Source: Mesorhabditis belari
Lineage: Eukaryota; Nematoda; Chromadorea; Rhabditida; Rhabditidae
DNA length: 64,000 nucleotides
NCBI GenBank assembly: GCA_958450365.1
Contig: CAUEEP010000757.1
Coordinates: 1,111,501 to 1,175,500 of the forward strand
Direction: 5' to 3'
Shown: positions 1-12,200 of the stretch, in pieces
Layout: each line of letters starts with the position of its first letter
How positions within the stretch are numbered: the first letter of the stretch is position 1
Made by a program: the position numbers and the translations under genes
The notes under the pieces: model-generated
The model's database searches: none
Told to the model about the DNA's origin: nothing
The model's input: the letters and a program-made list of their open reading frames with translations, nothing else

Positions 1-460
1 TTTTCTAACAAAATACCTTCAGCTTCAGCTTTTGATAGCTTATTCTTTGCGTGTCAAAATGTAAAAACAACTTTTTCTGGCTTACTTTTGTCAAAAACAT
101 AGTTTTTCAACATGAAAAACTTTTAGTTTCACTAAAAACTGAGTTTTTAGTGAAATGAATGTGCCAAGAGGTTTGTTTTTTTGAATAAAAGAAGAAGAAG
201 AATAGAAAAAGAAGTTTGTTTTCATTTTCACCTAAACATTTTCAAGATTTAATTCATCAAAAAATTCTCTGCAATACTTAAAGCTTATCAAATTTGAATC
301 AAAAATAGAAAAGCCCGATTTTTGAGGGTTCTTTGTTCATTCTCTTTCGTTTATTTCATCACGCAAAAAAAGAATTTACAATCAAAAATGAAAAGAGAAG
401 AAAATGAAAGGTCAAAAGATAAAAGCAATCATTCTTTTCTACTGCAAATAGATCAAAAAA
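1..460. other. AT-rich sequence, no gene seen
   Basis: No start, splice pattern or conserved motif was recognised here. It contains only A/T-rich sequence and short purine runs, and it leads into the tandem repeat that follows. Confidence 0.5.
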
Positions 461-467
461 AGATTCA

Positions 468-1100
468 ATGAACTTGAGGGAAAGATGGATTTAAAAGAAA
501 AATCTTTCTAGTTTGATTGAATAGTTTAAAAAAAGAAGAAATTGATGAAATTACACACAAATTTCTCAGTTCGCTAATTCATTTGATCTAAGGGAAGGCA
601 GCCTCAAGGGAACCCTAAAGCAGGAACGATCTGATCCAAGATGAAACACTTCTGGTTAAAGGCACCAGACGCTTTCAAACCTACTTGCAAATAGACTTCA
701 ATGCTTGAGGGAAAGATGGATTAAACGAAATCTTTCTAGTTTGATTGAATAGTTTAAAAAAAGGAGAAATTGATGAAATTACACACAAATTTCTCAGTTC
801 GCTAATTCATTTGATCTAAGGGAAAGGTCAGTCTTACCAGGGAACTCCTTAAAGTTACATTTCAGGAACGATCTGATTCCGAGGTGCAAACACCTTCTGG
901 TTAAAGGCTTTCAAATCCTTTCAAATCCGAAACAGCTTTCAAATCCTACTTGTCAAATAGATCAAAAAAAGGGTTAATGGACTTGAGGGAAAGATGGATT
1001 TAAAGGAATAATCTTTCTAGTTTGATTAAATAGTTTAAAAAAACAAGAAATTGACTATTAAACACAAATTTTTCAGTTCGCTAATTCATTTGATCTAAAT
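468..1100. repeat. Imperfect tandem triplication, ~230-270 bp unit
   Basis: Three copies start near 468, 700 and 971 with the phrase CTTGAGGGAAAGATGGATT. Each runs on through CTTTCTAGTTTGATTGAATAG and TTCTCAGTTCGCTAATTC to TTGATCTAA. The second halves of copies one and two also share the stretch containing AGGAACGATCTGAT and CTTCTGGTTAAAGGC. No reading frame is conserved across the copies, so this looks like a non-coding local duplication. Confidence 0.75.
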
Positions 1101-1344
1101 TTGACCCGAAATTCATTTTAATTACAAAAATTTCGAAAAAGGAACAGCTCAAGAATTCATTATTTTTGAAACGCATCTAAATTTGGGAATGCCACAAAAA
1201 GGATTAGCCAACTTTTACATTTCCTTTTCATCTACCAAAAACAAAAATGCATTTTAATAGAAAAATTTCGAAATTTTCAAATTCCTATGAAGAGAAATTG
1301 AGACTTTTATAAGAAAAGATTTGCAATTTTTTGTTTCTCATTCA

Positions 1345-2785
1345 AGTTTTGCAAATGCAAGTCTTGAAACACTTTGTGGCTTGTGGCTTGTGGCCTATCT
1401 TTTACTTCATTTATATAGATCAACTTGTACAATAGAGTTTACATTTCAGATCTGTAAAAGAATCCAAATGTTTCTTTTATGTTTTAAATACTCTGTAATT
1501 TGTTTTTTTCTTTCTTTTAATTCTTTTCTCACCTTATTCTAGCTTTGTTTTATAAGAAAAGTTTTCATTTTTTTTGCTTCTACTCGACTTGACTTATTTG
1601 ACTTGAATAATAAGCATTTATCAAAGATTCAACTATTCCAATCTCTTCAATTCATTTACATCAATGATGGCTTTCTAAATTCTTGATTTTATCTTTTACG
1701 TGATTGGCGTGTTCTCCTTTTTCCCTTGAATTCTTCTAGAAATCAACCATCCAACGAGGGTCTCTTCAAATCAAAAAAGAAGGTACTTCTGAAAAGAGAA
1801 AACGGATAACACCCAAAGGGGAGAAGATACGGGAAATGTAGTTAGGTGGATGCGAAAAAAAAGAGACAAGAACCCATCCATTCCTCTCACAAATCAAAGC
1901 TTTTCCTTTTTCTTCTCTTTGAGAATCTTTCCATCACTTCTTCTAAATTCACATTTGATTAGTGATCCGCCTTTCTGTCAATTCTTTTATCCCCTATTTG
2001 ACCAATTCGTTTTTGCTTTTCTGGATAAGATTTAGATTAGAAGATTAAACACTTTTTCCTTAAGAATTGTTCTTATAAAGTAGCTTTGTTGACAAAAATT
2101 GCTGCGCTTTTTTTCAGTGTTTATCAGCTTTTTGAATCTTTTCAAACTTTTACAACGTTATTGGCATTAGATAAAGAGATTTCTCTTCGGCTATTTGGCC
2201 AACGTAGTTTCCGTAGAAATAAACCATATAATTGGCATCAAGTGCTTGATAAGAAGAGATTTGACAAGCTTTATCAGCTATCAAACTTTTACAATATTGT
2301 TGGCATTAAGATGAACAGTGATTTTAATTCTTTCGCTTTGCTCGTTCACAAATGATTCTAAATTTAAGATTAAATAACTTCAAGTTACTTCTAACCTTAT
2401 GCTCTTTACAAGAAAAGATAAATGGTAATGATTGAAGACTATAAGTTTGCTTCAAATTTTTAAACTTTGTGTCACTGGTTCTTTACAACATTTTTGCATT
2501 CAAGAAACTCGAGATCGAGCCTTCTAAAGTAGTCATTTTCTATTTTCTAAATCTCTAACAATCAGAGCTAGGTCAGAAGTCAGGTTACGGTAATTTCCTG
2601 GCAGATAAAGCTGGGTCGAGTCTGCAGCCAGGCCAACCCAGCTCTGCTCTAACTTAACTCAAAGAATTACCAATACTTGTGGCTTTTTGTGTCTTGAAAC
2701 ACTTTGTGGCTTGTGGCCTATCTTTTACTTCATTTATATAGATCAACTTGTACAATAGAGTTTACATTTCAGATCTGTAAAAGAA
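1345..2785. repeat. Dispersed repeat blocks C-A-B-C (copy 1)
   Basis: Four blocks recur elsewhere in the window. Block C (about 1345-1465 and 2690-2785) contains CACTTTGTGGCTTGTGGC. Block A (about 1872-2380) begins at CCCATCCATTCCTCTCACAA. Block B (about 2465-2690) contains ACTCGAGATCGAGCCTTC. Near-identical versions sit at 6278-7640 in the order B-C-A plus a partial A. The order C-A-B-C against B-C-A is what a cut tandem array of one larger repeat unit would give. Block A keeps a short open frame in two copies, but its likely start codons differ and I see no known domain, so I do not call a gene. Confidence 0.75.
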
Positions 2786-3213
2786 AATAAAAATCAATAA
2801 GAATCACAAGAACCAATCAAGTTATTATGATTTTTATCCACGCACTTTAATCGATGAGGAAATTTGCACGGAAAAAAGTCATACCAATAGCTCAACTTGC
2901 AGCCTTGCAGCCTTTGCAACTTGCAGGCTTTGAATCTGTGATTCAACTCTTCAAAAAATAGCCTATCCCGTTCGTAAACAGCGGATAGTGTAATTGGTGA
3001 AAGCGAAAAATGCCCTATTTGAGTCGATCCATCCCTTTTTTTTGCGGATCTTTTCCTTTCCCGATATTTGCCCCTCAATCTCCACTCTTCTCTTCTCCTT
3101 TTTTCCCCCTCATTCAAATCGGAAATTTGTTTTCATGATTTTACCTAAGTTTTCGCATCCATAGCTACAATCTCCTGGAAATTTTGAATCTTGTATCTTT
3201 GTATTCTGAAATG

Positions 3214-3340
3214 TGAAATAGCTGAGAAATAGCTGGGAAATAGCTGAGAAATAGCTGAGAAATAGCTGGGAAATAGCCGAGAAATAGCTGAGAAATAGCT
3301 GGGAAATAGCTGAGAAATAGCTGAGAAATAGCTGGGAAAA
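3214..3340. repeat. 11-bp minisatellite (GAAATAGCTGA)
   Basis: About eleven head-to-tail copies of an 11-bp unit, GAAATAGCTGA or GAAATAGCTGG, run without a break. The unit is not a multiple of three, so short open frames through it are artefacts of the repeat. Confidence 0.9.
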
Positions 3341-3500
3341 GCTCATTCACCCTTGAGTCAAGGAGTTTTTCATTAAAAAAGAAATATTTCTTTCTCAAAT
3401 ATCAAGTGATCATCACACTCTTTTCAAAAATTCATTTCAATATTCTTTATCTTAAGTTAACTATAATACTTTTGCATGGAAATTGAATCTAATTTTGAGT

Positions 3501-3668
3501 GTACTTTAAGGTAAAATGAGAAACACATCCTTTCTGGTGTACTTCTTTATTCTTTTTCAAGTTTACTATTACAAAATAGTGAAAGCACGACCTTTTGTAA
3601 TAGTAAACTTGAAAAAGAATAAAGAAATACACCAGAAAGGATGTGTTTCTCATATTACCCTAAAGTAC
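3501..3668. repeat. Near-perfect hairpin, 76-nt arms with 16-nt loop
   Basis: The left arm 3501-3576 and right arm 3593-3668 are reverse complements with only a few mismatches or indels. The outer ends read GTACTTTAAGGTAA and TTACCCTAAAGTAC. Inside each arm is TTTCTGGTGTA or its complement. This is either a fold-back MITE or a source of long hairpin RNA. A related half-element (CACCAGAAAGGGTGTGTTTT) lies near 52690-52760. Confidence 0.85.
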
Positions 3669-4327
3669 ATTAAAATTAAAAAGAAGGCTTGATTCTTCAA
3701 CTATTCTTCTTCAAAATTCTTCAAGAATGACCAAGATAAGATGTTTTTTAGACCAAAAGAAAAGAAATGGAATACAAAATTGAAATCGTTTGCACTTGTA
3801 AATAGAATATCTTAAGATCAAAAACCAGATTTTAAAAATGCTTAGACTAATTTTCTCAAAATAATACAATTTAAGCTGAATTCTTTTCTCTCATTGCTCA
3901 TTTTCTAAAGCAAAATGAGAGCCTTTTCACTACAAATTCTCAACAATACCTTTCATAACGTCAGAATTTCAATTTTCATAAAAGAATTCTATTTCTAGAT
4001 GATAAACTGTTCTATTCTTGTCGACTAAAGGTTGAAAGATGTGGAAATTCTTGCTAATTCTTAGAGCTATTTTTTTAAGAGATCTTGGATTTTCTCTGAG
4101 TAGCACTTAAAGATTGGGGAAGAGATTTTTCGGGAATAAAAAAAAAGGGAAGAAAAAGACACGAAGGGACTGAATTCGTGATGAGATCGTTTCATCAAAA
4201 AGAAGGGAAACATTTCTGATCAACGAGAAAATTTTCACGTAAAAGGAGGAACGTCGGGAGAGTTTTTTTGGAGAGCTGTGTTCCGAGTTATTCGTAAATT
4301 CAATTTCGCAATGTTGAGCGCGGATTT

Positions 4328-4471
4328 AGTTTGACATTAGTTTGACATTAGTTTGACATTAGTTTAACATTAGTTTAACATTAGTTTGACATTAGTTTGA
4401 CATCGGTTTGACATTAGTTTGACATTAGTTTCACATTGGTTTCACATTAGTTTCCCATTAGTTTCACATTA
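4328..4471. repeat. 11-bp minisatellite (AGTTTGACATT)
   Basis: About thirteen tandem copies of AGTTTGACATT. Single-base variants (AGTTTAACATT, GGTTTCACATT, AGTTTCCCATT) become more frequent toward the right end. No coding potential. Confidence 0.9.
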
Positions 4472-4474
4472 ATA

Positions 4475-5798
4475 AACTGCTTAAATCTTTATCAATAATG
4501 TCAATATCAAGTTTTCAGTTTCAGAATTGTTTCAAGACTATTTCCGTGACAGGCCAAAGAAGGCAAGGCCAATTTAGAAACTTTTCTTCACTGCAGGCTT
4601 GATCTAATCAATTTTCACTTGTTGTTTGTCTTGTTTTTGTTTTACTTATTGCTTTCAAATTGTTTTTATAGTATTTTTCTATAGAAATCTATAGAGAAGT
4701 AACCCTTTTAGTGCACAAAAATGAAGAAATACGTGTTTTCCTTTTTGACTTAAAGAAATGCTTAAAGAAAATCAGCTCAAAGAAAATCCTTCAGCATAAA
4801 GAAATGAAATAAACTAAATTTTAGTTTCTGATTGTTTTTAGAAGGATTTTACCATCTAGAATCTACAAAATTTGAATCAATTTTTCAAATCTATTCAAAG
4901 CTGAAGATTTTGCAATCAAACATTACTCTTTTTTTACTCTTTTCTTTCTTTTTCTTTCTTTTTTTTTTCTTTCTCTTTACTCTTTTTTTTTTCTTAGACG
5001 AAATTAGGCTCACTTTTTATTGGTTTCACTCGTTCATAAAAACCAAGATAAACGTTTCTGATGTTTCTGTTTGATTCTTGATCATCAAATTATGAAATCT
5101 GCTTATTGATGGAGTTGCTAAAATGATTTTTGTTCTCTTAAACAGTTCACCTGTTCTTAAACAAATAAATCTAAAGATTTTTCTTAAAAATCTCTTATTC
5201 CACTTTTCACAAAAACTTTCAGCTGTATTTTACTTAAAAAAATGAGGAAATAAAAAGATCGAGTTCTTTTTTGAAAAGTCTCGAGGGATTTCGAGGGTCA
5301 ATGGATGCATATTTTTATGGAAAAGAAGAGAATTCATATCAAAAAAAAAAGGAAAAAACTCACTTTTGATTCACTCAAAGTAGTTGACTTCAGTAAGAAG
5401 TTGTTAGAATCAGATTGTGAGACAAATTTAAGATCAAAACTTTAAAAATAGCCCTTTTTACACAGAGAATACTAACTGTAACGTTTTGGTGCAACATTTT
5501 ACCCCTTACTCATGCAGAAACATTCAATCATCAAATCTTTTTATCTTCTTCGCTTTTTTTTCACATATTTTTCTAATAGAATCGAAAACGTTTTTCATTT
5601 CTTTTCGATTCTTTTTTTTCTTTCTTTCCAATTAGTAAATTTTGTTGAGTGAAAACACCTGTCTTTTTTCCCCTCAAAAAGATTTTCATTCTAAATTTCA
5701 TAAAGAAAACTTCAGAAAGATCCCATTCATTCAATTCATTCAAATATTATTCTAAAGTTTTCTATTTCATTTAGAAATTTTTGATTAACTTTTCAAAA
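4475..5798. other. Non-coding stretch; holds an unoccupied paralogue of a MITE target
   Basis: No gene was recognised. Long T/C tracts lie at 4925-4995. The segment about 5440-5600 is similar to 13470-13625. In this copy CACATA runs directly into TTTTTCTAATAG at about 5571-5587, while in the other copy a MITE occupies that TA, so this is a paralogous empty site. Confidence 0.55.
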
Positions 5799-6163
5799 AT
5801 ATATATATATATATATATATATATTGATACTTTATTCAGGACATGAAATAAAGCGTAATCAGTCAGACAATACACAAATCTACACATAAATACATAGAGA
5901 AAGATGAGATATTTTACTCGGCGATGTGGAGGCGGGGAGAAAAGAAGATAGATAGAAGATAGGCTTCTTGCTTTAATAACCTCAGGCCATGAATGGGCCA
6001 ACCCAGTGGAAGAGTGAACTCCGCTAGAGAAGGGATCTCTAGTCAGCTCTAGAGAAGACACCTCTAGTCTGGGCGCACGGGCTAGGGAAGAGAACCCTAG
6101 GGGGGCCAAACCCCACACCCTCAGTTTGGAAGTGAGAACTTAACCAATACACCATGAGGGCCC
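5799..6163 (-). mobile_element. tRNA-derived SINE with LINE-like tail and (AT)n end
   Basis: Read on the minus strand, the element starts near 6163 with GGGCCCTCATGGTGTATTGG, a tRNA-like box A context. A box-B-like GGGGTTTGGCCCC lies about 45 nt further on. Then come about 250 nt of unrelated body and the tail GTCCTGAATAAAGTATC, followed by an (AT)n tract at 5799-5824. A tRNA-like head, unrelated body and short 3' microsatellite is the standard SINE layout. The same tail ends two LINE-type fragments at 53562 and 54094, which suggests the SINE borrows that LINE's machinery. The tRNA-like head is degenerate and is not a working tRNA gene. Confidence 0.65.
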
Positions 6164-6277
6164 TATATGTAACTTTGGTTTCATATTGAAAGTTACTTTC
6201 AGTAAAAGAAAAATTGTAATTTTCAAATTTAAAAGAAACTGTTAAAACTTACTTTATAAGAATGTTTTTATAACTTT

Positions 6278-7640
6278 ATGTCACTGGTTCTTTGCAACAT
6301 TTTTGCATTTAAGAAACTCGAGATCGAGCCTTCTAACGTAGTCATTTTCTATTCTCTAAATCTCTAACAATCAGAGCTAAGCCAGAAGTCAGGTTACGGG
6401 AATTTCCTAACAGATAAAGCTGAGTCAAGTCTGCAGCAAGGCCAACCTAGGTCTGCTCTAACTTAACTCAAAGAATTATCAATACTTGTGGCTTTTTGTG
6501 TCTAGAAACACTTTGTGGCTTGTGGCTTGTGGCCTATCTTTTACTTCATTTACATCGATCAACTTTTACAATAGAGTTTACATTTCAGAGATCTAAAAGA
6601 AAATAAAAATCAATGTTTTTAAGAATGTTTTTATAAAGTATTAAGAATAAATATAAAAAACAAAAAGCATCTTCTCAAAATTCACTCAATTCCTTCCTCA
6701 AAAAGATTTTCATTCTAAATTTGATGAAGAAAAATTCAGAAAGATTTCATTCATTCAATCCATTCAAATATTCTTCTAAAGTTTTACATTTCATTTAGAA
6801 ATTTAAAAGAAACTGTTAAAACTTACCATAAGAATGGTTTTATATAAAAAAAAAGTTTTTCTTGAAAAATAAAATTGTTTTGAAGCAAAAGATAAGAACC
6901 CATCCATTCCTCTCACAAATCAAAGCTTTTCCTTTTTCTTCTCTTCGAAGAATCTTTCCATCACTTCTTCTAAATTCACATTTGATTAGTGATCCGCCTT
7001 TCTGTCTATTCTTTTATTCCCTATTTGACCAATTCGTTTTTGATTTTCTGGATAAGATTTAGATTAGAAGATTAAACACTTTTTCCTTAAGAATTGTTCT
7101 TATAAAGTAGCTTTGTTGACAAAAATTGCTGCGCTTTTTTCAGTGTTTATCAGCTTTTTGAATCTTTTCAAACTTTTACAACGTTATTGGCATTAGATAA
7201 AGAGATTTCTCTTTGGCTATTTGGCCAACGTAGTTTCCGTAGAAATAAACCATATAATTGGCATCAAATGCTTGATAAGAAGAGATTTGACAAGCTTTAT
7301 CAGCTATCAAACTTTTACAATATTGTTGGTATTAAGATGAACAGTGATTTTAATTCTTTCGCTTTGCTCGTTTACAAATGATTCTAAATTTAAGATTAAA
7401 TAACTTTAAGATTAAATAACTACACATTTGATTAGTGATCCGCCTTTCTGTCTATTCTTTTATTCCCTATTTGACCAATTCGTTTTTGATTTTCTGGACA
7501 TGATTTAGATTAGAAGATTAAACACTTTTCCTTAAGAATTTTTCTTATAAAGTAGGTTTTTTTGACAAAAATTGCTGCATTTTTTTCAGTGTTTGTCAGC
7601 TTTTTGAATTTTTTTAAACTTTTACAATTTTACTTTTTTT
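6278..7640. repeat. Dispersed repeat blocks B-C-A-A' (copy 2)
   Basis: Block B is at about 6278-6497, block C at about 6498-6600 and block A at about 6897-7405. A partial, more diverged A follows at about 7423-7640. Identity of A to the copy at 1872-2380 looks very high by eye. Further A-like scraps at 7745-7830 carry GTAGTTTCCGTAGAAATAAA again. See the copy at 1345-2785 for the permuted order. Confidence 0.75.
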
Positions 7641-8660
7641 GTTATTGCAATGTTATTGCCCTGATTACCTGTGAAAGAAAAAGCCCACTTGGTGGGCAAA
7701 AAGACACATTTATATCTTGCCAAAGTGATTGAACCCTCGACCTTCCTCATCAGCTATTTGGTCAATGTAGTTTCCGTAGAAATAAAGCATATAATTGGCA
7801 TCAAGTGATTGAGAAGAAGAGATTTGACAATCAGCCAAGATTTTCCTTGTTGCACATAAATAGAGTCGATAGTTCCCTTGTGATTGAACCGTCGACCTTG
7901 CGCTTAAGAAACAAGACTCCTAACTGGTCGACCATCTGGTCAGAGTTTGAGGAGTTTGAGGTGAAATTTGTGGGTAATCTGCTGAAGAATTTGTTGAAAA
8001 ATTCAATAAATCGATTGATTAGATAAAATTGATTGATTGATTGATTAGATGGATTGATTAGATAAAAACTAAAGGCTAGATTACGGTGAATTTTCTAAAA
8101 TTTGTTGCCATCTGGCCAATCACTTGACTTATGACTAAAATTTTGAGTGCAATTCTTTTTTGGGATGAAAACCATGACTACAAAAGCTCTCTGTTCGGTG
8201 AAGCGAAATAATTTGATTCTTTCAGATTTTTTGCTCAAAACTTTTTCATCAATGAGTATTGTTTTTTGAAACACAAATCGTCGTAATCAAATTTCAAGCG
8301 AATTTTTTTGAGGTCATTGTCTGAAAAATGTGCTTTATGAATGTTCAAATACAAAAAATTTCTTTAGAAAAATAACTATAAAGCTGAATTTCTTAAGTTT
8401 TGTCATCAAAACATTAAACTAGAGTTGAATTTTTGTGAAATTTTGTGGAATTTTGTGAATTCGTCAAAGTTTTTGATGAAAAATATTATAAATTTGACCT
8501 TTCTTTTTCTCATTCTGACATTTTCTTATAGAAATTTCTGTTAAAGAGTCAAAAATTCTCATTAGTTTAATATTTTTGCAAGTTTTTATTAATAGAAATT
8601 TTTGAATGAGTACTTTTTTGCTTGAATTTTGAATGAGTACTCTTATTGGCTCATTTTATT
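7641..8660. other. Non-coding stretch with TTGATTGA microsatellite
   Basis: No gene was recognised. It includes diverged block A scraps (7745-7830), a short TTGATTGATTGATTAGAT repeat at 8020-8060, and AT-rich sequence leading to the duplicated receptor promoter. Confidence 0.5.
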
Positions 8661-8665
8661 TTATT

Positions 8666-8811
8666 TCGCACTTCCTCAACAATTTCCTTGTTTTCAATGT
8701 GATTTCAATTTTAAAACTGGAATTAGAAAGTGTTTACAGCTTTTGCTACATTCAATGACGTGATTCGTTCAAAAATGGAGTGGACCGACGAGTTAATGGT
8801 CGGAATCACCT
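8666..8811 (+). pseudogene. Duplicated promoter and first exon of the GPCR, truncated
   Basis: This stretch repeats the region just upstream of the receptor gene (from CTTCCTCAACAATTTCC) and the first 12 codons of its exon 1 (ATGGAGTGGACCGACGAG at 8775). The copy stops inside ACCTA, where the intact exon at 9218 continues ACCTATGTG. There the sequence changes to a MITE end, TACCGTAAATACTGTAATAG. The scrap therefore has a start codon but no splice donor and no transmembrane segment. It is the remains of a local duplication broken at a TA. Confidence 0.85.
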
Positions 8812-8866
8812 ACCGTAAATACTGTAATAGTATCCCACCCCCCTTGTACAGTCGCGTAGTCGCGGA
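8811..8866. mobile_element. Terminal fragment of a TACCGTAAATAC-type MITE
   Basis: The fragment carries the terminus TACCGTAAATACTGTAATAG and then TACAGTCGCGTAGTCGCG. This is the reverse complement of the right end of the two full copies at 13070-13469 and 13625-13915. The opposite end was not found, so this is a solo end sitting in the duplicated exon. Confidence 0.75.
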
Positions 8867-9217
8867 AAAGGAGGAGGGGAAGAGGGGAAGATGACAGCCG
8901 TTTCGATGAGGGAATGGAGGGACTTCTCCCCTTGAGCAACTCTTTGATCTCTATCGTTTGCTCTTTCATGTCCCTATCCACTCTGATCAATCCAAAGTTC
9001 GGTCTAGTCTAGGGATTTCAAAACCTCTAGACCAGGCTAGACTTCTAGAACCAGACTTGGCTTTACTGATGGTCTGGTACGGTTTCCATAAAAATGCTTT
9101 TCTGTTATTTTACTTCCTCAACAATTTCCTTGTTTTCAATGTGATTTCAAATTTTAAAACTGGAATTAGAAAGTGTTTACGGCATTTGCCACATTCAATG
9201 ACGTGATTCATTCAAAA

Positions 9218-12200
9218 ATGGAGTGGACCGACGAGTTAATGGTCGGAATCACCTATGTGATCATTGGATTCGTCGGATTCGTTTGCAATTTAGCGACAGG
9301 TTTGGAGAAATTTTAAAAGGAATCTTTTACAAATGAAAGGAATGTTTAAAAGAAAAGCACAAGTCAAAAGATAACTTGAAAGTGATACAAAATCCTTGAA
9401 ACCTAGCTGCACAGAAGTTCATTTATGCTCAATTTCAGTTGTTATGATCGGCACAAATCGTGTCTATCGTCTTTCTGCTTACACGATAATGGCTAATGTG
9501 GCCTTAGCCGATGCGATTATGATGCTCATTGCTGGTAAGGAAAGAATAAAAGTTATCAAACAAGCGCCCCGCCCCTTCCCCTATTAGCAATCTAACTTGG
9601 CGCACAAATATCTTGGTGTTGGTTTATCCAATTTAAATGTTCTTAATATCATTAGATGCGTCAAGTCTTTCTCTATCGATTGGTATATAAACTATTCAAA
9701 TTGAACAACCCAACACCAAGAAATTTGATCTCAAAGTTATCAAACATGTGATACGTACTCTGCTCCTTTTCCCATTGACAATTTTACTTTAAGCTCAAAT
9801 ATCTTGGTGTTGAGCTATCCAGTTTAAATATTCTTGATATCATTAGATGCACAAAATCTTTCTCTTGTGAAAACTGCACAAAACATTACTTCTCTAGGAG
9901 TTGCTTGTGGTTGTTCCCTTCTCTGGCCTGGTGATGAGAGGCTCGGCTCGACTTTAGCCACCTACAAAGTGACTGGGAATGACTCAATGCCGGTAAATTT
10001 ATTTAAGTTCAAAAATTTATAGAGATTAAATATTCGGTTTTTCCAATTTCAGGATATTCTGTCGATTCCGATCAACACAAACACTTTGGGAATCGTTCTT
10101 TCCCTTTGCGAGATTGCCGCTTGGATTGCTGGAGTGGTCAGCTATGCATTGTTAGGTAGAAAATTTGACTAGACATGAATATGAAAAGTATTATGGTTTT
10201 ATTTGAATCTCTTGCCTATTTTTAGGTCTAAATCGTTGCATCGCCATCTGTTATTATGGAACGAAAGCCAGGGCTCTCAATCGAGTCTCCATCGCTATTG
10301 TCGGCTCGATTTTCACCTGGGTCATTGGGATTGCAATTGGTGAGTGGGGAAAGGATAATAATAACATAATAAGAAATTGAAAGGATTAAAGAAGGGGTTT
10401 GAATTGGGACAGATTCTCATTGAAACTGACGAAACTGGCTCAGTCGTTCATCGATCCTTTCCCCTTAACGGATTCCAAAAAGGAACCGCTCTATACTGAT
10501 GCTTTTTTGACAAGACAATCATATTCAGTTAACTAAATTGATTAGCTGAATATTTCTATTCAGCTAATCTTCTTAGTAGGATGACTCAAACCCCATTTTT
10601 CGTCTTTGACTAATCAGCTGAAGACCAAAATCTTTCGATTGCTGAGAATCTCTTCATCACTTCTATTTATTTAATAAATTGTTTCCAAAAAGAATCAAGA
10701 ACTTGTACTTAAGCCGATTTCCAAAAAATTACAAGTCTAGTAACTAGATTGCAATCAACGAAAAGATCTCTGTTTTCTCAAAAAAAACCAACAAAGGTTT
10801 GTAGTTCAACGAGCGAAATTTTTGGAGAGCCTACAAAAGAAGCCTCAAAAAACTTTTTCGGGAAAAATTCAGATTTAAAACATTAAAATTCTTCTTAATC
10901 ATTCGATTCTCTTCAATGAGTTCGCTCTTATACAAAAAAAAAAGCTATTTAGCTGTAAATTTTTGAGTTTTCGGGGTTAGGGAAATGATTGGAGCTATTC
11001 ACTTTATTGAGTCTACCAATAAACACGGAATTTCATTGTCGTTAAACTACGATACCAAGCTTTACTCAAGGTTGAAAGGCATTCTCTTCAATGAGTTCGC
11101 TCTTATACAAAAAAAAAGCTATTTAGCTGTAAATTTTTTGGTTTTCGGGGTTAGGGAAACGATTGGAGCTATTCATTTTTGTTGAGTCTACCAATAAACA
11201 CGGAATTTCATTGTCGTTAAACTACGATACCAAGCTTTACTCAAGGTTGAAAGGTATCATATTTTCAATTCAAACATACTCTTGTACTGGGGATTGTCGA
11301 CTTGTTTACAACTCTGTTTCCTAAATTCTAAGCACAATTCGCCTTTAGCAATCCTTGGAAGTATGCCCGAGCCATTGATGGGAATCCGGCGTGACATGTG
11401 GTCTTTCAGTTTCCTTCAAACACGCGGCGATCGACCTCGTAAGTTTAAAATCCACAACAAAACTGGATGAATGAAAATTTTGAACTTTAGCCCTACAACA
11501 AAATGGTAAGAGTGATGAATGAGAAAGAATTCTCTGAGTTGAATTCTGAGTTGAATAAGCACCGAAAGAGATCGTTTGCATGGCGCACAGCTGCTAACTA
11601 ATTGCAGTTTCAGTTACAAAAATGAAAATATTTTGTTGATTAACAAAAAAAATTGACTGGATAAACGAATTCCCTGTGTTCTAGAGCTTTTCCTGATTCT
11701 GATGTTGGTGATTAATGGAGCGGGAGTGGGCGCACAATGGATTTGCTCGTCTTTGGTTCTACTCCGGATTCATCGTGTCAAGCAGAAGATCAGCCGCAAC
11801 AAGATCAATCAAAACAGCGCGAATCGCTTCAAGAAACAGGTGAGTAAAGGATTTTAAAGGTTTTAAATTGAAATTAAATTACAAAGACAATGAATACTTT
11901 AGTCTTGATGCAGTTCTAAAGTCATTTTTCTTTTCCAATCATTGATGGCGCGTTTGGCTTGAACTTTGGATTTGACTTAATCCATAGACAACCGCACGGA
12001 TTATGATTTAATCCAAGAAAGTTCGCAACACTGGTCACGATATGACATCGAATTTTTGTACTTCTGGACTATCATTTTGAAAACAAGCTACTCAATGAAG
12101 GCCATTAGCCAAAAATGTGGGGTAGGCTAATTTCCGCGGTGTCATGGTCTAGTAGTTAGTGCGTTTGTACCCGGCACAAGGAATCCGGGTTTTTGTAACT

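Noticed and set aside
2086..2380. Small protein gene in repeat block A
   Set aside because: The frame is kept in two copies, but they are recent duplicates, the likely start codons differ, a third copy is broken, and no homology is recognised.
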